A DNA stretch of 64,000 bases. Source: JAGDZR01 sp049115695 (GTDB lineage Bacteria; Bacteroidota; Bacteroidia; Cytophagales; Cyclobacteriaceae). The notes beneath the pieces were generated by a model. It did not search any database. It was not told the origin of the DNA and saw nothing but the letters and a program-made list of their open reading frames with translations. Each line of letters starts with the position of its first letter. Position 1 is the stretch's first letter. The translations under genes were made by a program, and so were the position numbers. The stretch is taken from NCBI GenBank assembly GCA_049115695.1, contig JAGDZR010000018.1, positions 62,001 to 126,000 of the forward strand. The letters are read 5' to 3'. Below, in pieces: positions 54,822-63,535 of this stretch.

Positions 54822-54851
54822 CAAATGTAGGTAAAATGTAGTAGCAGCAAA
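54822..54851 (-). promoter_or_regulatory. Promoter of the secDF transcript
   Basis: On the minus strand TTTG (54848-54851)-N18-TACATTTG (54822-54829) matches the Bacteroidota consensus fully. It lies 10 bases upstream of the GTG of the secretory ORF, so that ORF would have a very short leader or be leaderless. Confidence 0.75.
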
Positions 54852-54868
54852 TGCGGTTGTGTTAAAAT

Positions 54869-55489
54869 TTACTTTTCAAGCGCATGATGAATAAAACCTG
54901 TGACCACATTTATCGCCGTTGCGAAGTGTTTGTTGTTAGGAATAATGATATCCGCTTCCTCTCGCAAGGGAGCAATGTAATCTTTGAACGCAGGCGTAAC
55001 GTGATGCTCAAAACGATACAGGACATCATCAAGGTCATATCCTCTTTCATTAGAATCCCGTAGAATCCTTCTTTTGAGCATAAGATAGTCAGGTGTTTCG
55101 ATGAACACTTTTAAATCGAGCAGCTCACGAATTTCTTCAAAGTAGAAGGTGAAAAAACCTTCCACCAGTATGATCGGCGCGGCTGATATATCGATGTATT
55201 GAGTAGGTTTGTCACAATGATTGAAATTGTATTCCTCAATTCGAAGTGATTTTCCATTTTGCAAAGTCTGTAAATCCCGATAAAACCCCTTTCTGTCTAT
55301 GGCCGTTGGCAAATCAAAATTTTCGATACCATTGGCATCTTTGGACTGTTGGTCAATAGGGAGATAGTAGTTGTCCATCGACATCAGGGAAGCTGTCCCG
55401 TGAGGAAGATTAGAAAGAAGTGAATTTTGGAAAAATGTTTTTCCCGACCCACTCCCACCAGTGATGCCGATCAACATGGACTTAACCAT
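54869..55489 (-). CDS. udk: Uridine kinase
   Basis: The P-loop GITGGSGSGKT (about residues 8-18) is followed by MSMDNYYLP, NFDLPTAID and ILVEGFFTFYFEEIREL, and later RRILRDSNERGYDLDDVL; all are uridine kinase motifs for pyrimidine salvage. Length 206 is normal. The start overlaps the rdgB stop by 8 bases, so they are coupled at the end of the nrnA operon. Confidence 0.95.
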   Translation of the reverse strand: MVKSMLIGITGGSGSGKTFFQNSLLSNLPHGTASLMSMDNYYLPIDQQSKDANGIENFDLPTAIDRKGFYRDLQTLQNGKSLRIEEYNFNHCDKPTQYIDISAAPIILVEGFFTFYFEEIRELLDLKVFIETPDYLMLKRRILRDSNERGYDLDDVLYRFEHHVTPAFKDYIAPLREEADIIIPNNKHFATAINVVTGFIHHALEK

Positions 55490-56063
55490 AATTTGAGATC
55501 AAAAAGTCGATTAATTTTTCTATCGCTTTGCCTCGGTGTGAAATTTTGTTTTTGCCTGCCAGGCTCATTTCTGCAAAAGTGGAGGTTTTACCTTTCGGCA
55601 AGAAAATCGGATCATATCCAAAGCCGCCCTCTCCGAAACGTTCACGGGTAATTTGACCTTTTGCTTCACCTTCCAGTAGCACTTCGTTTCCATTGTTATC
55701 AATAAAACTGATAATGGTCCTGAATCTTGCATTTCGATTGTCCTGCCCTTCAAGCTGACTCAAAACGAGATCTATGTTGTCATTGCTGTCACAATGTTCA
55801 CCCGCATAACGAGCTGATCGAACACCGGGCGCTCCGTCAAGAGCATCTATTTCGAGTCCGGTATCATCCGCGAAGCAAGCGACCTTAAACTGATTATAAA
55901 TGAACCGGGATTTGATGGAAGCATTGGCCTCCAGCGTATCTCCATCTTCAATGATGTCTTCTTCTGTTAGTTCAGAGATGCTTTTGATGATAATGTTGTC
56001 AGGAAGTAGCGCCTGAATTTCTTTAACCTTGTTTTGATTTCTCGTCGCAAAGTAAAGTTCCAT
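55482..56063 (-). CDS. rdgB: Non-canonical purine NTP pyrophosphatase RdgB/HAM1
   Basis: RdgB removes dITP/XTP from the nucleotide pool. Hallmarks are FATRNQNKVKEIQALL at the start, the ADDTGLEIDALDGAPGVRSARYAGEH core, and GFGYDPIFLPKGKTSTFAEMS with HRGKAIEKL at the end. Length 193 is normal. The start shares one base with the preceding gene's stop, so it is translated within the operon. Confidence 0.97.
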   Translation of the reverse strand: MELYFATRNQNKVKEIQALLPDNIIIKSISELTEEDIIEDGDTLEANASIKSRFIYNQFKVACFADDTGLEIDALDGAPGVRSARYAGEHCDSNDNIDLVLSQLEGQDNRNARFRTIISFIDNNGNEVLLEGEAKGQITRERFGEGGFGYDPIFLPKGKTSTFAEMSLAGKNKISHRGKAIEKLIDFLISNYG

Positions 56064-56626
56064 TAATAGATCGTCTTTGGAAAAATGTCATAGATGGCAA
56101 GGGATTTTGCCGGGAGAGGACCAAAAGCATTGCTGAAATTGATTTGATCCGATGGCAAAATGACCTTAATGTGCCCTTCAGTAGTTACTTGACTTAATCC
56201 AGCTGCAATTGCTTCACCTAGGCCTGGTCCTGAAAGATCACTGACAAAATACAAGTACCTGGAAGTCCATCCGGTTGTGGTATAGGTAAAGATCATCTCC
56301 AGTGTATCATATCTGAGTGTAGATGTATCGGCTACACTGGATATGTTTGTGTCATAGACATGACCGGAGGTAGCTGATGCTATGTACCTCAAACCTACAA
56401 TGTCATTGGATTTTATTTGCTGTCCTTCACCCACTTCCATGATAAAATATCTGGCCCCAGACTCGGTTGTGTCTGGAGTCCCCAAATTTTTTCGCTGGAT
56501 GTAATCGTTGATTTGAGCAATGTCCTCAGCTCTTTGCGTAACTGGGTCTTTCGCATCGATTTCAGTTATCTGACAACTTGTTAAAAATCCTAGAAAAATC
56601 AATCCTAAAACTGCCGATTTTTTCAT
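56063..56626 (-). CDS. FKBP-like lipoprotein
   Basis: A lipoprotein signal (LIFLGFLTSC) precedes a short helix and a diverged FKBP domain: ESGARYFIMEVGEGQQIKSNDIVGLRYIASATSGHVYDTN, then GPGLGEAIAAGLSQVTTEGHIKVILPSDQINFS. The order fits FKBP, but the usual aromatic active-site residues are mostly missing (for instance no YGYG), so a chaperone role rather than proline isomerase is likely. It follows another FKBP gene by 5 bases. Confidence 0.8.
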   Translation of the reverse strand: MKKSAVLGLIFLGFLTSCQITEIDAKDPVTQRAEDIAQINDYIQRKNLGTPDTTESGARYFIMEVGEGQQIKSNDIVGLRYIASATSGHVYDTNISSVADTSTLRYDTLEMIFTYTTTGWTSRYLYFVSDLSGPGLGEAIAAGLSQVTTEGHIKVILPSDQINFSNAFGPLPAKSLAIYDIFPKTIY

Positions 56627-56631
56627 TGAGA

Positions 56632-57483
56632 TTATTTCGATTGTTTATCTGCACTTAATAGCTCTACCTCGAATATCAAAGAAGCGAACGGAGGAATTGC
56701 TCCACGCGATCCTCTCGATCCATAACCAAGTGAGCTCGGGATATAAAGGGTAGCAGCGCCTCCTACATTGAGATAGGCAATGCCTTCATCCCATCCTTTG
56801 ATAACACCACCTGTTCCCAAACGGAAATTATATTCACCAGAATCGAATACTGAACCATCTAGTAACATGCCTTTATATTTAACATTTACCATGTCCAATG
56901 CTTCAGCCTGGGCTCCAGTTCCTTCCTTAGTCATTACGTAACGTAATCCTGATTCTGTTGTTACCGGATCGATGTTGTTTTCACTGAGATAGTTCAGTAA
57001 TACTTCTTCTTCTTTGGCATATTCTTCTTTACTGGTTTCAATTTCCAGCTGACGAGCCATTTCCTGGTATTCATTGACTGTCATTTGCTCTACCAGGCCA
57101 AGGTTGAAAGTGAGGGTTCCTTCTGCATTGAGACTATCAGGAACTTGCTGTTGCCAAGCATTGTTGAAAAAGTCAGTCGTAGGAATATCGAACGCAACAC
57201 TGTCTCCAATTTTTAAGTAATCCAGTACTTCTTGAAAAAGTCCCCCTTCGCCATTTGACGATTTGCGGTACTGCATCATGGCTGATTCTGCGCCAGATAC
57301 CCAAACTTCCTGACCTTTTTCAGAAACAATCGAAGCATTGAACTTGAATATGTTTTCAGAGACCAGGGAATCTGTCCCGTTTGATATGTAGTTGATGGCA
57401 ACTCCGCTTTGTGTAGTTACAGATTGATTGGAATTACATCCTACCAATAGGAATACAACTAATAGTGTTCCTAATATTCTCAT
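56632..57483 (-). CDS. FKBP-type peptidyl-prolyl isomerase lipoprotein
   Basis: A lipoprotein signal (FLLVGC) is followed by a first diverged FKBP-like region (about residues 30-135), a helical linker, and a complete C-terminal FKBP domain (about 175-280). The latter has VNVKYKGMLLDGSVFDSGEYNFRLGTGGVIKGWDEGI and PSSLGYGSRG..IPPFASLIFEVELL, with the substrate-pocket residues present. It should fold exported proteins. It is joined to nrnA by an ATGA overlap. Confidence 0.93.
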   Translation of the reverse strand: MRILGTLLVVFLLVGCNSNQSVTTQSGVAINYISNGTDSLVSENIFKFNASIVSEKGQEVWVSGAESAMMQYRKSSNGEGGLFQEVLDYLKIGDSVAFDIPTTDFFNNAWQQQVPDSLNAEGTLTFNLGLVEQMTVNEYQEMARQLEIETSKEEYAKEEEVLLNYLSENNIDPVTTESGLRYVMTKEGTGAQAEALDMVNVKYKGMLLDGSVFDSGEYNFRLGTGGVIKGWDEGIAYLNVGGAATLYIPSSLGYGSRGSRGAIPPFASLIFEVELLSADKQSK

Positions 57484-58493
57484 TTGATAATTAAATAGTT
57501 TTCTTTAAAATCTTCGATTAACGACTCAAATTTTTCAACTGTGGAATCCAACGACGCATCTGACATTCCACCTGAGGCATTTTTATGACCCCCACCTTTG
57601 AAATGATCGTTTGCAAATTTATTGACTGCATAGTCCCCCACAGACCTAAATGACAGTTTTATTTCGTCCTCCTGTTCTTTTATGATAGTGGCCATCACAA
57701 TTCCGGCAATCGACAATGCGAAGTTTACCAGCCCTTCTGTGTCCCCCTTCTGCAGGTTGAATCGATCATAGTCCTCTTTATGAATGATAAAATAGGCGAT
57801 GTTCAAGTCCTTTCTTACGGTAAGCTTCTCTGAGAGAGCGTAACCGATAAATTTCAATCTGCTCAGCGAATTGTTGTCATAGATAGCACGACTGACCATT
57901 GACCCATTTGCACCAGCATCGATCAAATCAGCGATTGCCCGATGAGTCTTTGATGATGTATTTGGAAACTTGAATGATCCGGTATCCGTCATAATACCTG
58001 CATAAATGCAATTGGCCATTTCCGGTGTGATCTCATGATCCTCAAACATGTAGATGAAATCAAGGATCAGCTCAGCTGTAGCAGCTGCATTGGTATCCCA
58101 AAGCATAAAGTCTGCAAAATCTTCCGGATCGAGATGATGATCGATGATCACTTTCACACAATCTGCATGATCAACCAATGGTTCCATGCCTTTGATTCTT
58201 TTCAACCCAGAGAAGTCAAGGCAAAAAATCACTTCGGCTTTGTCCACGATTTGTTGACTGGCTCCAGGATTGTCTTCGTCAAAGACTACTACTTCATTAT
58301 TTCCGGCCATCCATTTGAGAAAGTCAGGATATTCAGTGGGGCTTATCACCACAGCGTCATGACCCCTGGCCTTTAAAAATAAATAAAGGGCCAAAGATGA
58401 CCCTAAAGCATCGGCATCAGGGTTGGCATGTGTTGTGATAACAATGGATCTGGACTGATCCAGGTAGGGTAAAAGGGCTTCTATCGAATTCAT
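57480..58493 (-). CDS. nrnA: DHH-family phosphoesterase NrnA (oligoribonuclease/pAp phosphatase)
   Basis: DHH motifs are visible: THANPDADALGSSLAL, FCLDFSG, VIIDHHLDPEDF and, in the DHHA1 domain, GGGHKNASGG. NrnA degrades very short RNAs and dephosphorylates pAp. Length 337 is typical. It is the first gene of nrnA-FKBP-FKBP-rdgB-udk and has a matching promoter upstream. Confidence 0.95.
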   Translation of the reverse strand: MNSIEALLPYLDQSRSIVITTHANPDADALGSSLALYLFLKARGHDAVVISPTEYPDFLKWMAGNNEVVVFDEDNPGASQQIVDKAEVIFCLDFSGLKRIKGMEPLVDHADCVKVIIDHHLDPEDFADFMLWDTNAAATAELILDFIYMFEDHEITPEMANCIYAGIMTDTGSFKFPNTSSKTHRAIADLIDAGANGSMVSRAIYDNNSLSRLKFIGYALSEKLTVRKDLNIAYFIIHKEDYDRFNLQKGDTEGLVNFALSIAGIVMATIIKEQEDEIKLSFRSVGDYAVNKFANDHFKGGGHKNASGGMSDASLDSTVEKFESLIEDFKENYLIIK

Positions 58494-58524
58494 TCAGCCG
58501 GCTCTAAGGCTATTTTTGAATCGG

Positions 58525-58555
58525 CAAAGCTCACAAGTTTTATAATAATTACAAA
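58525..58555 (-). promoter_or_regulatory. Promoter of the nrnA operon
   Basis: On the minus strand TTTG (58552-58555)-N19-GAGCTTTG (58525-58532) matches the consensus with one mismatch in the -7. It lies 32 bases upstream of nrnA, in the gap shared with divergent ndk. Confidence 0.7.
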
Positions 58556-58575
58556 AACAAGTCAGATTCCCCTGC

Positions 58576-58583
58576 TATTTTTG
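58576..58583 (+). promoter_or_regulatory. Probable -7 element of ndk
   Basis: TATTTTTG matches TAnnTTTG exactly, 40 bases before the ndk ATG; no clear -33 TTTG is present at the right distance. Confidence 0.55.
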
Positions 58584-58622
58584 CGCCGATTTTAACAATT
58601 AGTTTCAAAAATAATTCAAAAA

Positions 58623-59042
58623 ATGGCAGGTAATATCACCTTCACAATGATCAAACCTGATGCGTACGCAGCAGGCAATTCAGGAGCAATAATCAAAATG
58701 ATCGAAGAGGCAGGATTCAAAATTAAGGCTATCAAAGCAGTTCATTTAACTGATAAGAATGCTGGTGAGTTTTATGCTGTTCACAAGGAAAGACCCTTTT
58801 ACGGTGATCTGGTTGCTTACATGACTTCAGGGCCAATAATTGCGATAAGCCTCGAAAAGGAAAATGCGGTTGCCGATTTCCGCAAACTGATAGGAGCTAC
58901 CAATCCTGCCGAAGCTGAAGAAGGAACAATTAGAAAATTATTTGCAAAATCAATCGAAGCAAATGCTGTTCACGGATCTGATTCTGATGAAAATGCTCAG
59001 ATTGAATCATCTTTCTTCTTCTCTCAGTTGGAGAGCGTTTAA
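58623..59042 (+). CDS. ndk: Nucleoside diphosphate kinase
   Basis: It begins NITFTMIKPDAYAAGNSGAII, contains ERPFYGDLVAYMTSGP, and has the active-site His117 in ANAVHGSDS. These define Ndk, which equalises nucleoside triphosphate pools. At 139 residues it is normal. It is single and followed by a terminator shared with scpA. Confidence 0.98.
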   Translation: MAGNITFTMIKPDAYAAGNSGAIIKMIEEAGFKIKAIKAVHLTDKNAGEFYAVHKERPFYGDLVAYMTSGPIIAISLEKENAVADFRKLIGATNPAEAEEGTIRKLFAKSIEANAVHGSDSDENAQIESSFFFSQLESV

Positions 59043-59064
59043 CTAAAGAATTTTTATTAGAACC

Positions 59065-59094
59065 AAAGCTCGTCAGCAATGTCGAGCTTTTTTT
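59065..59094. terminator. Terminator between ndk and scpA
   Basis: An 8-bp stem AAAGCTCG (59065-59072)/CGAGCTTT (59083-59090) with a 10-base loop ends in T7. It overlaps the scpA stop codon from the other strand. Confidence 0.8.
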
Positions 59095-59863
59095 ATTGAA
59101 CGACTTCACGGGGCTCAATCCAAAAATTATTGAACCCTTCTCCAATAAATAGCATGATTTTGTCGAGTTGAAGTAACTCAAGGATGGCCAGAAAATTAAA
59201 GATGGCCAATATTTTATCTGGCTTTTCAGCGATCAGATCGCTAAAAGAAATGCGTTTTTCGTTACTGGCACTTAAACGATGTAGCATGTCATTTTTCTGT
59301 CCCTCAATTGTGTATGGGTATTGCACTACCTGGTGAACCGGTTTGTTTTTTTCTATTTCATAACGGCTCATTACTTTTTGAAATACCTTCATGATTTTAT
59401 ACAAATCAAGGTTTTGGAGCTCAGCTTCAACGTCCACTTCCCCGGATAATGATCGGATTTCGTTGAACAGATTGCCACGTTGCTCACGGCTCATTCTGTC
59501 AAGTTCCATTTGCCCTAGTTCAGCAATAATGGACTTGTACTTTTTGTATTCCAACAGATGTTTTACGAGCTCCTCTCGAGGATCAATTTCATTGCCATCT
59601 TCATCCAGAACAGGTCTGGGAAGCAGCATTTTGGCCTTGATGCGCATGAGTGTAGCTGCGACCAGTATAAACTCACTCGCAACTTCAACATTTAGTTTTT
59701 CAAGGTGATTGACATATTCCAAAAAGTCATTGGTGATTTCTGAAATAGGAATATCGTAAATATCCAGTTCATCTCTTTCTATAAAAAAGAGTAATAGATC
59801 GAATGGGCCTTCGAATAAAGGTAATTTGATCTCAAACTTGTTCTGGTCTACAATTTCAGTCAA
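59093..59863 (-). CDS. scpA: Segregation and condensation protein A
   Basis: The start FEIKLPLFEGPFDLLLFFIERDELDIYDIPISEITNDFLEY and the central FILVAATLMRIKAKMLLP are the ScpA signatures; the C-terminal winged helix ends FLAILELLQLDKIMLF. ScpA is the kleisin that links SMC heads. The start is TTG (59863), with a stop just upstream in frame and no ATG. No scpB is adjacent. Confidence 0.96.
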   Translation of the reverse strand: MTEIVDQNKFEIKLPLFEGPFDLLLFFIERDELDIYDIPISEITNDFLEYVNHLEKLNVEVASEFILVAATLMRIKAKMLLPRPVLDEDGNEIDPREELVKHLLEYKKYKSIIAELGQMELDRMSREQRGNLFNEIRSLSGEVDVEAELQNLDLYKIMKVFQKVMSRYEIEKNKPVHQVVQYPYTIEGQKNDMLHRLSASNEKRISFSDLIAEKPDKILAIFNFLAILELLQLDKIMLFIGEGFNNFWIEPREVVQ

Positions 59864-59917
59864 TTCTTGTCCTTGCTATTATGATGAAGTTCAGATTATC
59901 GAAAACCAAAAAAAGCG

Positions 59918-59925
59918 TATTTTTG
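59918..59925 (+). promoter_or_regulatory. Probable -7 element of dxs
   Basis: TATTTTTG is an exact match to the phylum -7 consensus, 82 bases upstream of the dxs ATG; no good -33 is seen. Confidence 0.5.
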
Positions 59926-60007
59926 CGACATTGTTTTTGAAAGAAAGAAACTTTTGGCAACATTTTGTTCACTGGTTAGTTTCACTTTCAACCACATTAA
60001 CTGACCA

Positions 60008-61915
60008 ATGCAAATAAAAGAAGGCGAATTACTTGCTCAGATCAATTCCCCAGAAGATCTGAAAAAACTTAATCCAACCCAGCTTGCACAAGTTTGCGAA
60101 GATTTAAGGAACTACATCATAGATCATGTTTCAGTCTATGGTGGACACTTTGGCGCTAGTCTTGGGGTAATCGAATTGACTGTTGCGCTACATTACGTTT
60201 TCAACACACCTGAAGATCAGTTGGTTTGGGATGTGGGACATCAAGCTTATGGTCATAAAATTTTAACAGAGAGAAAAGATAAATTTCACTCCAATAGGCT
60301 ATATGGAGGTATTTCCGGATTCCCCAAGCGGAAAGAAAGCGAATATGATTCCTTTGGTGTAGGACACTCATCCACATCTATATCCGCGGCTTTAGGCATG
60401 TCCATTGCTAATGATCGCCTTGGAAAGGACAGACAACACATCGCTGTGATCGGGGATGGAGCCATGACAGGTGGGATGGCTTTTGAAGCGATGAATCACG
60501 CCGGCGTTTCCAACAGCAACTTGCTGATCGTACTCAACGACAACTGCATGTCGATTGATCCGAATGTTGGAGCGCTTAAGGATTATCTGACGGATATTAC
60601 TACTTCTCATACCTACAATAAGTTCAGGGATGAAGTATGGAAAGTGCTGGGTAAAATCAGCAAGTTTGGTCCCAATGCGCAAGAGATAGTTGCCAAGATG
60701 GAGGGAAGCGTTAAGTCTTTCCTTTTGAAGCAGAGTAACCTATTCGAATCTTTAAATCTAAGATATTTTGGTCCTGTCGATGGACACGATGTGAACCACC
60801 TGGCTCATGTGATGAATGACCTGAAGGATATACCTGGACCGAAGATACTTCACTGTATTACGAAAAAGGGGAAAGGATATAAGGCGGCTGAAAAGGATCA
60901 GACCAAATGGCATGCTCCCGGAACATTTGACAAGTTGACCGGGGAGATTCACAAGAAAGTGCCGGTTAACCCAGAGCCTCCGAAGTATCAGGACGTGTTT
61001 GGCGAAACTATGGTTGAGCTGGCCAGGCAAAATGAAAAAATCATGGGCATAACGCCTGCAATGCCATCAGGATCTTCCATGAATATCATGATGAAGGAGT
61101 TTCCTGAGCGATCGTTCGACGTAGGCATTGCCGAACAGCATGCAGTGACTTTTTCAGCAGGATTAGCAACGCAGGGAGCAGTTCCTTTTTGCAATATTTA
61201 TAGCACGTTTATGCAAAGAGCCTATGATCAGGTTGTGCATGATGTATGTATTCAGGATTTGCACGTAGTGCTTTGCATGGATCGCGCAGGATTTGCAGGT
61301 GCTGATGGTCCTACACATCATGGAGCGTATGATATCGCCTACATGAGGTGTATTCCAAATCTGATTGTTTCAGCACCGATGAATGAGGCGGAATTACGCG
61401 ACTTGATGTTCACAGCCTCAGAATATGGCAAGCCATTTTCCATAAGATATCCCAGGGGTAAGGGAGTAATGCCGGAATGGCGCACGCAAATGAAGCGAAT
61501 TGAAGTTGGAACCGGAAGGACCTTGAAAGAAGGTCAGGATCTGGCATTTCTGACATTGGGCCACATTGGCAATTACGCAACAGAGGCCATTGAACGATTG
61601 ACCAAAGAGGGAGTGAATGCCGGACATTACGACATGCGCTTTGTAAAGCCTTTGGATACCAAACTTTTAGATCATATTTTCTCAAAGTATTCTCATGTTA
61701 TTACTGTCGAAGATGGTTGCTTGCAGGGAGGCTTTGGATCGGCAGTGCTAGAGTACATGGTCGATAAAGGATATTCATCAAAAGTCGTTAGGCTTGGAAT
61801 GCCAGATCGGTTGGTAGAACACGGTACGCAGCTTGAATTGCATAAGGAGTGTGGCTATGATCCTGATGGAATGTATCAGGCAGCCATTAAAATGCTGAAT
61901 GTCGAATTAGTTTAA
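60008..61915 (+). CDS. dxs: 1-deoxy-D-xylulose-5-phosphate synthase
   Basis: DXS condenses pyruvate and glyceraldehyde 3-phosphate, the first step of the MEP isoprenoid pathway that includes ispD at 12.5 kb. Motifs include YGGHFGASLGVIELTVALHYVF, GDGAMTGGMAFEAMNHAG with NDN for thiamine diphosphate, and later DRAGFAGADGPTHHGAYDIAYMR. Length 635 is normal. Confidence 0.98.
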   Translation: MQIKEGELLAQINSPEDLKKLNPTQLAQVCEDLRNYIIDHVSVYGGHFGASLGVIELTVALHYVFNTPEDQLVWDVGHQAYGHKILTERKDKFHSNRLYGGISGFPKRKESEYDSFGVGHSSTSISAALGMSIANDRLGKDRQHIAVIGDGAMTGGMAFEAMNHAGVSNSNLLIVLNDNCMSIDPNVGALKDYLTDITTSHTYNKFRDEVWKVLGKISKFGPNAQEIVAKMEGSVKSFLLKQSNLFESLNLRYFGPVDGHDVNHLAHVMNDLKDIPGPKILHCITKKGKGYKAAEKDQTKWHAPGTFDKLTGEIHKKVPVNPEPPKYQDVFGETMVELARQNEKIMGITPAMPSGSSMNIMMKEFPERSFDVGIAEQHAVTFSAGLATQGAVPFCNIYSTFMQRAYDQVVHDVCIQDLHVVLCMDRAGFAGADGPTHHGAYDIAYMRCIPNLIVSAPMNEAELRDLMFTASEYGKPFSIRYPRGKGVMPEWRTQMKRIEVGTGRTLKEGQDLAFLTLGHIGNYATEAIERLTKEGVNAGHYDMRFVKPLDTKLLDHIFSKYSHVITVEDGCLQGGFGSAVLEYMVDKGYSSKVVRLGMPDRLVEHGTQLELHKECGYDPDGMYQAAIKMLNVELV

Positions 61916-61962
61916 ACTCGTTTGCAATTCGATCCTAAATGACGATATTTCATATTTAGCAT

Positions 61963-63432
61963 ATGAAGTATTTCGCAAGTCTCATTATTCTTTTGATAGT
62001 CTGGGCAGGTTGCACAACCCAAGGGAGCCAAGGCCCTCAGCTAATCCGTGAAGTCAGGATAGAGCCCGTCGATATAGACATTGATAAAATCAAAGAACGT
62101 GGTTATTTGGTTGCCCTAATGGACAATAGCTCCACAGGGCTCTTTCTTTATCGAGGGGAAACTATGGGCTATGAATATGACCTACTTAAAATGTTTTGTG
62201 ATTCTGTTGGTCTTGATCTCCGCATAAAAATTACCGTAAATATTGAAGAGGCATTCGAGAAACTCGACAAAGGAGAAGGTGATATCATGGCCTACAATCT
62301 TACCGTAACGCGAGAACGCAAAGACAGAATAGCCTTCACACATTATCACAACCTGGTTCCTCAGGTGTTGATTCAGCGCAAACCGGATAATTGGCGAGAA
62401 ATGAAGCTTCATGAGATCGAAGCTCAACTAATCAGAAATCCGGTAGACCTAATCGGACAAGAAGTTTATGTCAGGTATCAATCTTCTTATCTGGATCGCC
62501 TTAAGCATCTCTCAGACGAGATTGGAGGAGATATTCTCATCGTTGAAGGATTTCCGAATGAGGACACTGAGCAAATAATAGAGTCAGTTGCCAATGGTGA
62601 TATCAATATGACAGTAGTGGAAGAAGACATTGCCATGGTAAATGCCACTTACTATGATAATCTGGATATTGAGACACCTGTGAGTTTTCCCCAGCAAATA
62701 GCCTGGGGGGTAAGGCGAAATGCGGACTCATTGCAAAGGGTGTTGAATGATTGGATATTGAGCATGCGCAAAACTCCTGAATACTATACAGTCTATAACA
62801 AGTATTTCAAAAGCAACAAATCATCAAGGCAAAGAAAGAACAGTAAGTATTCTTCTACCGGAGGAGGAGAACTTTCTCCTTATGACGATATGATTAAACT
62901 AACGGCATCCGAATTAGGTTGGGACTGGCGATTATTGGCAGCACAAGTTTTTCAGGAATCAAAGTTTGATCATAAAGCGAAAAGCTGGGCAGGAGCTATC
63001 GGATTGATGCAGGTTTTGCCCTCAACAGCTAAAGAATATGACATAGTTAATTTGACCGATCCAAAGAAGAACATGCGCGCTGCAAAAGAGCACTTGTTGT
63101 GGTTGCAATCATTGTGGAAAGATGAGATTGCTGATTCTGCTGAGTTGCCGAAGTTTGTGTTGGCTTCCTATAATGTGGGGCGAGGACATGTTAGAGACGC
63201 TCGAAATTTGGCGGAGAAGTACAATGCCAACCCTGACAACTGGGATGAGGTAGCCGATTATTTAGCTAAAAAATCAAAGTCAAGCTATTACAATGATCCT
63301 GTATGTGAGTTTGGTTATTGCCGGGGCAATGAACCTGTCGAATATGTAAAAGCCATTTTATCAACTTTTGACAATTACAAAGTGATTTATCCTGAAGTTC
63401 AATTAGCCGATTCCACGTTGGCTGGTAGCTAA
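61963..63432 (+). CDS. MltF-like membrane-bound lytic transglycosylase
   Basis: A lipoprotein signal (IVWAGC) is followed by a solute-binding-like domain (about residues 40-280: RGYLVALMDNSSTGLFLYRGETMGYEYDLLKMF). A C-terminal SLT domain follows (about 310-460), with the catalytic Glu in VFQESKFDHKAKSWAGAIGLMQVLPSTAKEY and the ASYNVGRGHV motif. This two-domain order is that of MltF; it cleaves peptidoglycan at the membrane and may sense muropeptides. Confidence 0.93.
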   Translation: MKYFASLIILLIVWAGCTTQGSQGPQLIREVRIEPVDIDIDKIKERGYLVALMDNSSTGLFLYRGETMGYEYDLLKMFCDSVGLDLRIKITVNIEEAFEKLDKGEGDIMAYNLTVTRERKDRIAFTHYHNLVPQVLIQRKPDNWREMKLHEIEAQLIRNPVDLIGQEVYVRYQSSYLDRLKHLSDEIGGDILIVEGFPNEDTEQIIESVANGDINMTVVEEDIAMVNATYYDNLDIETPVSFPQQIAWGVRRNADSLQRVLNDWILSMRKTPEYYTVYNKYFKSNKSSRQRKNSKYSSTGGGELSPYDDMIKLTASELGWDWRLLAAQVFQESKFDHKAKSWAGAIGLMQVLPSTAKEYDIVNLTDPKKNMRAAKEHLLWLQSLWKDEIADSAELPKFVLASYNVGRGHVRDARNLAEKYNANPDNWDEVADYLAKKSKSSYYNDPVCEFGYCRGNEPVEYVKAILSTFDNYKVIYPEVQLADSTLAGS

Positions 63433-63503
63433 TTGGGTCTTTTATAACCACTTCGAACAACATTATTCCAGTGATGTAAAACTGGATCTTCATCAACTTT
63501 GAG

Positions 63504-63528
63504 GGTTTTATATTGATTGTATAAAACC
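63504..63528. promoter_or_regulatory. Inverted repeat just before the M20 gene
   Basis: GGTTTTATA (63504-63512) and TATAAAACC (63520-63528) are perfect 9-bp arms with a 7-base loop, ending 7 bases before the ATG. It may be an operator or a hairpin over the ribosome site; it lacks a T-run on the plus strand. Confidence 0.5.
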
Positions 63529-63535
63529 ATATTCT

